A DNA stretch of 64,000 bases from Norana najaformis (Eukaryota > Annelida > Clitellata > Crassiclitellata > Hormogastridae). The position numbers were made by a program, and so were the translations under genes. The notes beneath the pieces were generated by a model that was given only the letters and a program-made list of their open reading frames with translations, did not search any database and had not been told where the DNA came from. The DNA is taken from the NCBI GenBank assembly GCA_964023275.1, contig OZ029927.1:9223720-9287719 (forward strand). The letters are read 5' to 3'. Of the stretch, positions 57,895 through 64,000 are shown piece by piece. Every line of letters starts with the position of its first letter. Positions within the stretch are counted from its first letter, which is position 1.

Positions 57895-58015
57895 TGGTGC
57901 GGAAGTACGCCAATGAGCCTCTGTGCGTGAGGATCCCAGGTTGGCGTCCCGGTCGTGGCTTGTATCAGACTAGTACGGTTCGTGCACGGGGACCTTAAAT
58001 GGCGTGGATCGAGTC
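57895..58015 (-). repeat. Dispersed SINE-like repeat, shortened inverted copy
   Basis: Counterpart of 25436-25612. It breaks off after GACCTTAAATGGCGTGG, so the GAATGGGCGCC end is deleted. Confidence 0.4.
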
Positions 58016-59802
58016 CATACGTTCGCTATATAAAACTTATACAATTATTTACCATCTATTTGTGGCAAAAAGGAGATAAAATAGAAAATTATCGAGTAAG
58101 AAGTGGAGAGCGATTATAAAGGCGAATGGTTTAAATGAAAAGCCGATACGACAACGATATTATTTGTTTGAATTAAAGAACAAGCTCGACATCTTCTTCC
58201 CTTCTTCCTCTTATCTCTCTCTGTTCTCTAATCCCAAACACCACCCCTTTAGCTGCCACGATGTCTCTCCATCTGACTTTTGGATCTTGACCTGAAACCG
58301 AACCCTTTTGCCTATCGATTTTGTTTTGACTGAGCGCCTGTGAATTAGCTGGTCCCCGCGGCGCGGCTTTCGGTGTGCGCCGTAGAAAACTCGGAATTAC
58401 GATTATGATTACGATCTTGAAGAGCTGCGAAAATATGGATGGCGTCAGCAGTAACCATGAATAAGTAGAGATAAATGGTGAATGAAAAATGGAGTAGTGC
58501 TTTTGTAAAAGATGGAGGAAAGATTATGTGGTTTAAAACAGGAGACAAGAGGGAATCTTGTGTCTCGAAGGAAGCGTGACAGGCGATAAATGAAAGGAAA
58601 TTTCTTTAAGAGAAGATTGAACAGTCAGAACAAATGTAGTCGGTCAACAAGAAATGACTGCGGCATACAGGATAAGGCAGCTTATTGCAATGGGAGCTTC
58701 AGAAAGGACAAAAGTAGGTGTATCTCGGAGAGAACAACTCCAGCACAGGAGGCAGCAGATTCTAAAGCTTTGTTTTGTAAGTGCTTATAGAACAGGAACT
58801 CTCAGGAAAGATAAGAATCCAGACCCTCCCAATTGAAAAAGATGGACGAAGAGATGATAAAGACTCATGAAGAGCAGATAAAGGAAAGGAATCCTTGGGT
58901 TTGTGCTCTACGCTTGGCAGCCCGCAATTGGTGACTGTGCTGGTTACTGGAGAACATTTTCCTCTTAACGAACCTTAACGTCATTTAGAATGGCGAACAG
59001 AGCGCCACTGATTAGTTTCTGTTGAAGAGGCGCTATATACATTTTCGATAACTTTTCCGAATACGAAGTTGATCACATAGCTACAAATACCGTTGATATT
59101 TTATTCAGTATCTTTATTGTCAGAATTTTTTAAATTTCATTTCATTTCATTTATTGCTCCACAAAAAAGCAACAGCATAAACAATATTACATAAAAATTT
59201 ATGTGGGAAATAACAGGCAGACCTAGAAAGAACCGTGTTCCGCTTATTTTCGACGCCTACGTTACATAGAATGCTATTTGAAATGACGAATATTCAACTT
59301 AATCGGACTATAGTCCAAGTGGACTTGAGCAAATAGAACCTTTATAATAAGAACCAACTTAACTAAGAAAATGAATTAATTAGCACAAATTCACTTATTG
59401 TGTTCACTCAAAAATGCGAAAATGAACTGATTCGCTCAAATTCACTAATTGTATTCATTCAAATGTTCGTGCATATAATGCTTATTGGGCAGAATACGAA
59501 TGTCATGAGATAAATTGTTCCATAAATAAGGACCAATTCATTTGATAGAAAGTAGATTAGGGTCTAGCCTTACTGGAATTGCCTGAGGAGTGTAAGTTCA
59601 GGCAAACTGGTAAAAGATATCTGGCAATGCATAAATTAGCACCTCATTCCATACTAGAAATCTGTGATTTCGGCCTCTAAGGCTCCCTTCAATCTCGAGG
59701 TTCAGTTTAATGTCATTCCCTCGTGATGCCTCGCCTCGGCCTAATGATTTGTGACTGTAGGCCTCCGTACATGAGTACTGGAGTTGCTGGATTGTCCTCC
59801 TG
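58016..59802. other. Intergenic flank module
   Basis: No gene is recognised. It is a copy of 25613-27213 with a 178-bp extra segment at 58656-58833, and it ends at the 4.37-kb deletion/insertion junction near 59802. Confidence 0.55.
58656..58833. other. 178-bp segment present only in unit 2
   Basis: Unit 1 reads GAAATTGAAAAAGATGG at 26250-26275. Here 178 bp intervenes after GAAAT, with AAT at both edges. The segment keeps a frame of about 60 codons starting at an ATG (58654), which I do not recognise. No terminal inverted repeat was seen. Confidence 0.7.
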
Positions 59803-60192
59803 TAAGGGGAAGATTTATTGTGCACCGTTCTATACTGTTGACAGTCTACATGTGAGAAGTATGCAATGAGGCAAACGACCCGACAGCCTTGTACGTCGTG
59901 TAATGTAGATACAGTATGTGTACTCTGTCTGCTGTCTGAGAACAACTCGTTTGATTGGATTAGGTTGTTGCACTGCTGATAAACGAGGTCTAGAGTCCCA
60001 AGAAATGCAACCTGAGACATCTATGCGGAAGACCATCGGATACATGCAATGTATGTTCTGATTTTTATCTAGTTTGTAGGCCTACTAGAAGATGATATTA
60101 GATCTGTTTAGTGTCAGTTATCTAGAAATTTAATATTGCGCCTTTTAAAAGTACGTCTCAAATCAGCTGCCTTTGCTGCTATGACTGGTGTC
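59803..60192. other. Spacer, no gene
   Basis: Nothing recognisable. Copy of 31581-31968. Confidence 0.5.
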
Positions 60193-61223
60193 CAACATTA
60201 GAAACTGATAGAGAGGCAACTCCATGGCGGGCGATCGCAGATGACGTCCGTCATGTTTGATCACGTGCTCGATCCGGTAAACTGCTTCCTGTTGTGAGCT
60301 CATCGGTCGATTTCGAAAAATTTGCGAAGCCTTGTTGATACTCGAACTGTATTTCGGATTACGAAGCACCTCTTCGATATTTGCACGAAGTTCCTCAGAA
60401 CTAAAATCATGTATATCCATGCACAAGCCGAAGTCTGTCGTCATTGTTAGATGGCAGTTGATATGCTGGTCGACAAAAAGTGGAAAGCCAATGAATGGGA
60501 TGCCATGATAGAGCGCCTCGTGTAGACCATTGTTGCCGCAATGTGTGATGAAGAGCTTGGTGTTCGGATGACCAAGGTTGTCATTCTCAGGTAGGTAACC
60601 GAGAGAACAGCTTCACGTTCTTTTGTACATCGACACTTTCCCGTACCGTTAACCTAGCGGCTGTCTGGTTAAGCAGCGAAAATGCCTCGAATAACTGATG
60701 AGTGGTCTTTAGAGCAAATGGTTTGTTATGGTTCCAAAGTTTTATAAGATGTTCTGTCGTTGCTGTAGAGTGCATTGGAATTCGGATCCCAGACGCTTTG
60801 CAGGTTTCGTGGTCATTCCAGGGATGGCTATGATGTTTGGAAACGTGGGAATTGCCACTCCGAGATGGTGATCGGTTTCTAGCAAAACCAATTCTGATTG
60901 CCTCACGAGGTCTTTTCACGAATCAAAGTGCGGAGCGTAGCGTTGCAGAAGCGTCTCATTTTGGTAGCCGGGTGAGAAGATAGCCAGTTCTGCGACGAAG
61001 TAGGTTAACAGGTTGCTGAACCTTCCGCTAAACGTTGACTCGTCGGTACTTGGGAACGGTCCTAGAAGCGAGAAGAACGGAGGAAGAGCAGGTATTCGCA
61101 GTTCCCACGGTAGCACCGTCGTTGTCATAGAAATAAAATGAATTCCAAGGTAGACAGGGAATATAGCAAAGCAAGTACATATTAGCATCATCTCCACTAT
61201 AGCAATATCAATTATTAACCTCA
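60193..61223 (-). pseudogene. Truncated UGT subfamily II pseudogene, unit 2 copy
   Basis: Copy of 31969-32999 with the same missing N-terminal third, lost membrane anchor, Trp-to-TGA change (60916-60918) and frameshift region. Recognisable pieces are IDIAIVEMMLICTCFAIFP, THCGNNGLHE and MDIHDFSSEELRANI. Confidence 0.9.
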
Positions 61224-61473
61224 CAGAATTAAAACCGCTTGCTGTCGATTTAACCCATCAACACTTCTCGTTTACTCACAAACCGCCCTTTAAAGCATTT
61301 TAAGAACCTTTAACAGAATTCCTGTAAAATCATTGACCGGGATTTCTCTCGCGACCCCGATAGATAAGTTAACGATGCTCCTTCAGACCTTTTTCCGAAA
61401 AGAACTTCGTTCATAGAATCTTCTAGAATGATACAGTTCTAAACATTTGGCATGCCAGCGAATTGTGACATTG
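61224..61473. other. Spacer before the minisatellite
   Basis: Nearly identical to 33000-33249. No gene. Confidence 0.5.
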
Positions 61474-62218
61474 CTAGTGACCGCAATGTGTACATCTACT
61501 ACACATTGCGGTGTGTAGCAGATGTGAACATTCGCGATGTGTAGCCGATGTACATATTTGCGGTGTGTTGTAGGTGTGCACATTGCGGTGTGGAGTCGAG
61601 GTACACATCGCGGTGCGTGGTCGAGATGCACATCGCGATGTGCAGGCGGTGTGAGGCGATGTACACATTTGCGGTGTGTAGTAGATGTATACATTTGCGG
61701 TGTGTAGCCGATGTGCACATTGCAGTGTGTAGTAGATGTACACGTTTGCGGTGTGTAGTAAATGTACACATTACGGTATGCAGTCGACGTACACATTGCA
61801 GTGTGCAGTAGTTGTACATATTTGAGGTGTGCAGTCGAGGTACACATCGCGATGTGCAGGCGATGTGTAGGCGATGTACACATTTGCGGTGTGTAGTGGA
61901 TGTACACATCCCGGTGTGTGGGCGATGTGCACATTACGGTGTGTAGTAGAAGTACAAATATCAGTGTGTAGCAGATGTTCACATTGCGGTGAGTAGTAGA
62001 TGTATACATTTGCTCTGTGTAGTCGAGGTACACATTTGCGGTGTGTAGTCGCTGTACATATTTGCGGTGTGTAGTGGAAGTGCACATTTGCGGAGTGTTG
62101 TAGATGTACACATTGCGGTGTGCGGTCGAGGTACACATTGCGGTGTGTAGTAGATGTGCACATTGCGGTGTGTTGTCGAGGAACTCAATCCGCAATGTGT
62201 ACATCTACTGCACACCGT
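61474..62218. repeat. 0.75-kb minisatellite, short unit 2 array
   Basis: Same 25/26-bp unit and same edges as 33250-38127. It starts with CTAGTGACCGCAATGTGTAC at 61474, then one long reverse-complement block (about 61506-62190) and a short plus-orientation end that leads into CGTATGCTTTCAGC. Only the outermost inversions remain. Confidence 0.95.
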
Positions 62219-62483
62219 ATGCTTTCAGCTATGTTTCATCGTCTTTGAGATGTTCTTATAAGCATGCTTGAATTGCTGCGATTGGGCTTCGACTCTCAAG
62301 TAAAATCCAGTCGCGAAAACAACATAATTGACAGAGGCAGATTTTAACCACGGAAACGACCCTAGCTTTTCTCTAAAAAATGTAACCCCCTTCATACGAA
62401 AGGAGGACGTTTGGGCGTCAGGAGTACATCTGATGTCAATGTAGATGATTTTACTATAGGCCTATGCAAGTAATTTTATACTC

Positions 62484-62518
<35 letters not shown>

Positions 62519-64000
62519 GTCTGTCTATCTGTTTATCTCTCTGCATATCTATCTCTCCCCTTCTGTCTGGAATTAATAAAAACAAACAAATTTAAGTCAA
62601 CGCTTATCATCAAATTCTTTTGAGGATTCGCGTTGACTTTCACTGATATATATGCTACTAATGTTGAGTGTTAGTTTGTTCTAGGATATCTGTTGTTTTA
62701 GACAGACTGCAAAAGGGAACACTTTGACTCTTTTGTGTTTGTTCTTGTTGACGGTGTTGTACCTTACACACTGTTAAAAGTTTTCTCTTCACACACTAGA
62801 ATTTATTCTTCCACAATAATGTCCTGGTAATGTCTGACCGAGTGTTGCCTTTCATGGTAATTGTCTGATTATAGACTACCTTATAAGACAAAAATTTTTA
62901 TGCCCCGATAATCAAACAATTGCGACAGGTTGACATAATAACTCAGACTTTATACCAAGTGTGTGTTTCAAGTTTGCCTCGCTGAATCTTGCCGTTCTAT
63001 TTTGACATCGATTCTATCAGTTTACACCAGGTAACGAACTAGTTAAGTTTGACTTTTTTGTGCGGCATGTTTAAACACGATGATGCCACACAAAAAAGTA
63101 GTGTCTGAAAAAGGCCATATTGAAAAAGGATGCACACATTGTCTTTTGAGTAGAAAATAGACAGGAGACCTGACATTTACTCTTAAAAGATACTAGACTT
63201 GCATCAAAGTATGTGGCGAGAGAGAATTAGTTTTCGTACGAAATGTTGATTGAATCGATATGATGCTGTCAAGGCCAAGGCTATCCGTCAAAGTGAAAAT
63301 GCTCCATATACTCACCAGATGTCATGATATTCTAGGAATGTGAGATGTTGTTACAGAACAATCGTAATCCTAAGATTTCAACAAATTTCGGCCTCGCACG
63401 ATGTCGCTACAGATCATCTTCTTGAACGTTCTAGGTCATTGTGTAACCTAGAACGCGCTTATTGACAATAGTGGTCAATGGCCTATATCCCTCCATTGCT
63501 ATGTTATACTGTAAATAGTATCAATAAGCTTCAATAGTTTCTAAAAACACCTATAATATTCTCGAATCGGCATTGCTGACTATGTAAGATATGCCGAGAA
63601 TGCGAAGAAAAGAACTGAAAATAGATTGCAAGCAGATTTAAAGCCGAATTATACCGTTGCTACGCTGAGACCTTTTGGACGTAAACGTAACACAAGACAC
63701 CAGTAGAGTTATGTATGATACTTTCTTATTAAAAACGGTTGATTGTAACGCTGATTGTGCTTTTCTGCAAGATCCGAGTAAATATCCTTATAAATGAGTG
63801 ACCACAGGCGGACTTAGCTATAACCTTGGAGGCGCTTCGCCCCCGGCGCCCTGTAGGCTATACGACTGCGCTCCTCAGTCCACACCTTGCATGGTGGACT
63901 GCCAGAATGTGGCTGCTCTCTGGAAATGCTGTTCCTTCATGCAAACAATGCCGCAGCCCCCCCCCACAGTGAGTAATTCGTCATGTGCCGTTCCTGCCTG
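62219..64000. repeat. Large tandem segmental duplication, start of unit 3
   Basis: Close copy of 38128-39909, including the TCTG/TCTA microsatellite (about 62482-62545), the about 580-bp segment that unit 1 lost, and the GC-rich palindromic block at the window's end. If colinearity continues, a subfamily II UGT stop codon would lie about 870 bp past the window. No gene within the visible part. Confidence 0.85.

Larger units (their letters stand above)
38128..62218. repeat. Large tandem segmental duplication, unit 2
   Basis: Same order as unit 1: UGT-II, UGT fragment, UGT-I, L2 LINE, UGT-I, LINE fragment, UGT-II pseudogene, minisatellite. It is about 24.1 kb against 32.6 kb. It lacks the 4.37-kb UGT block, about 4.1 kb of minisatellite, 606 bp near 45616 and about 260 bp upstream of the UGT-II gene. 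It has about 580 bp that unit 1 lost, a 178-bp insert and a 100-bp templated insertion. Confidence 0.9.

Overview
The window looks like nuclear DNA of an invertebrate animal. It is AT-rich, with long non-coding stretches, microsatellites, a large minisatellite, decayed L2/CR1-type LINEs and many intronless genes for membrane-anchored UDP-glycosyltransferases (UGTs). The UGTs have an N-terminal signal peptide, a WxPQ-to-DQ donor-binding signature and a C-terminal membrane anchor, which is the animal UGT layout. I cannot name the species or phylum from the sequence.

Every UGT lies on the minus strand. Two subfamilies alternate. Subfamily I (MEFL...KLG, 529-531 aa) has intact genes at 13652-15247, 45956-47551 and 52402-53991. 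Its disabled copies are at 2847-4436 (two stops), 20019-21608 (one stop) and 28541-30132 (4-bp deletion), with short fragments at 13272-13376 and 45617-45680. Subfamily II (MCEV..., 505-506 aa) has two open genes at 7615-9132 and 40779-42299, the second with a damaged signature motif, and two truncated pseudogenes at 31969-32999 and 60193-61223. No other protein-coding host gene was recognised.

Layout. 1-1830 is a LINE remnant. 1831-5544 is a subfamily I pseudogene with its flanks. 5545-38127 is large unit 1: UGT-II, UGT-I, an L2 LINE, psi-UGT-I, psi-UGT-I, psi-UGT-II and a 4.9-kb minisatellite. 38128-62218 is large unit 2, a near copy in the same order. It lacks a 4.4-kb block holding one UGT and has only 0.75 kb of minisatellite. 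62219-64000 starts unit 3 and runs off the window. Inside each unit the UGT genes and their flanks also resemble one another, so an older 6-8 kb gene-plus-flank module was amplified first and a 24-33 kb block was duplicated later.

The genes probably share one job: conjugating small lipophilic compounds with a UDP-sugar in the ER lumen. The array shows birth and death of such genes, with nonsense mutations, frameshifts, truncations, mosaic genes and presence/absence blocks. The most unusual structure is the 25/26-bp minisatellite. It is built of alternating inverted blocks and sits exactly at the derived junction between large units, so it may drive or record the unit duplications. I found no convincing tRNA, rRNA or CRISPR locus. 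Identities and boundaries were judged by eye.
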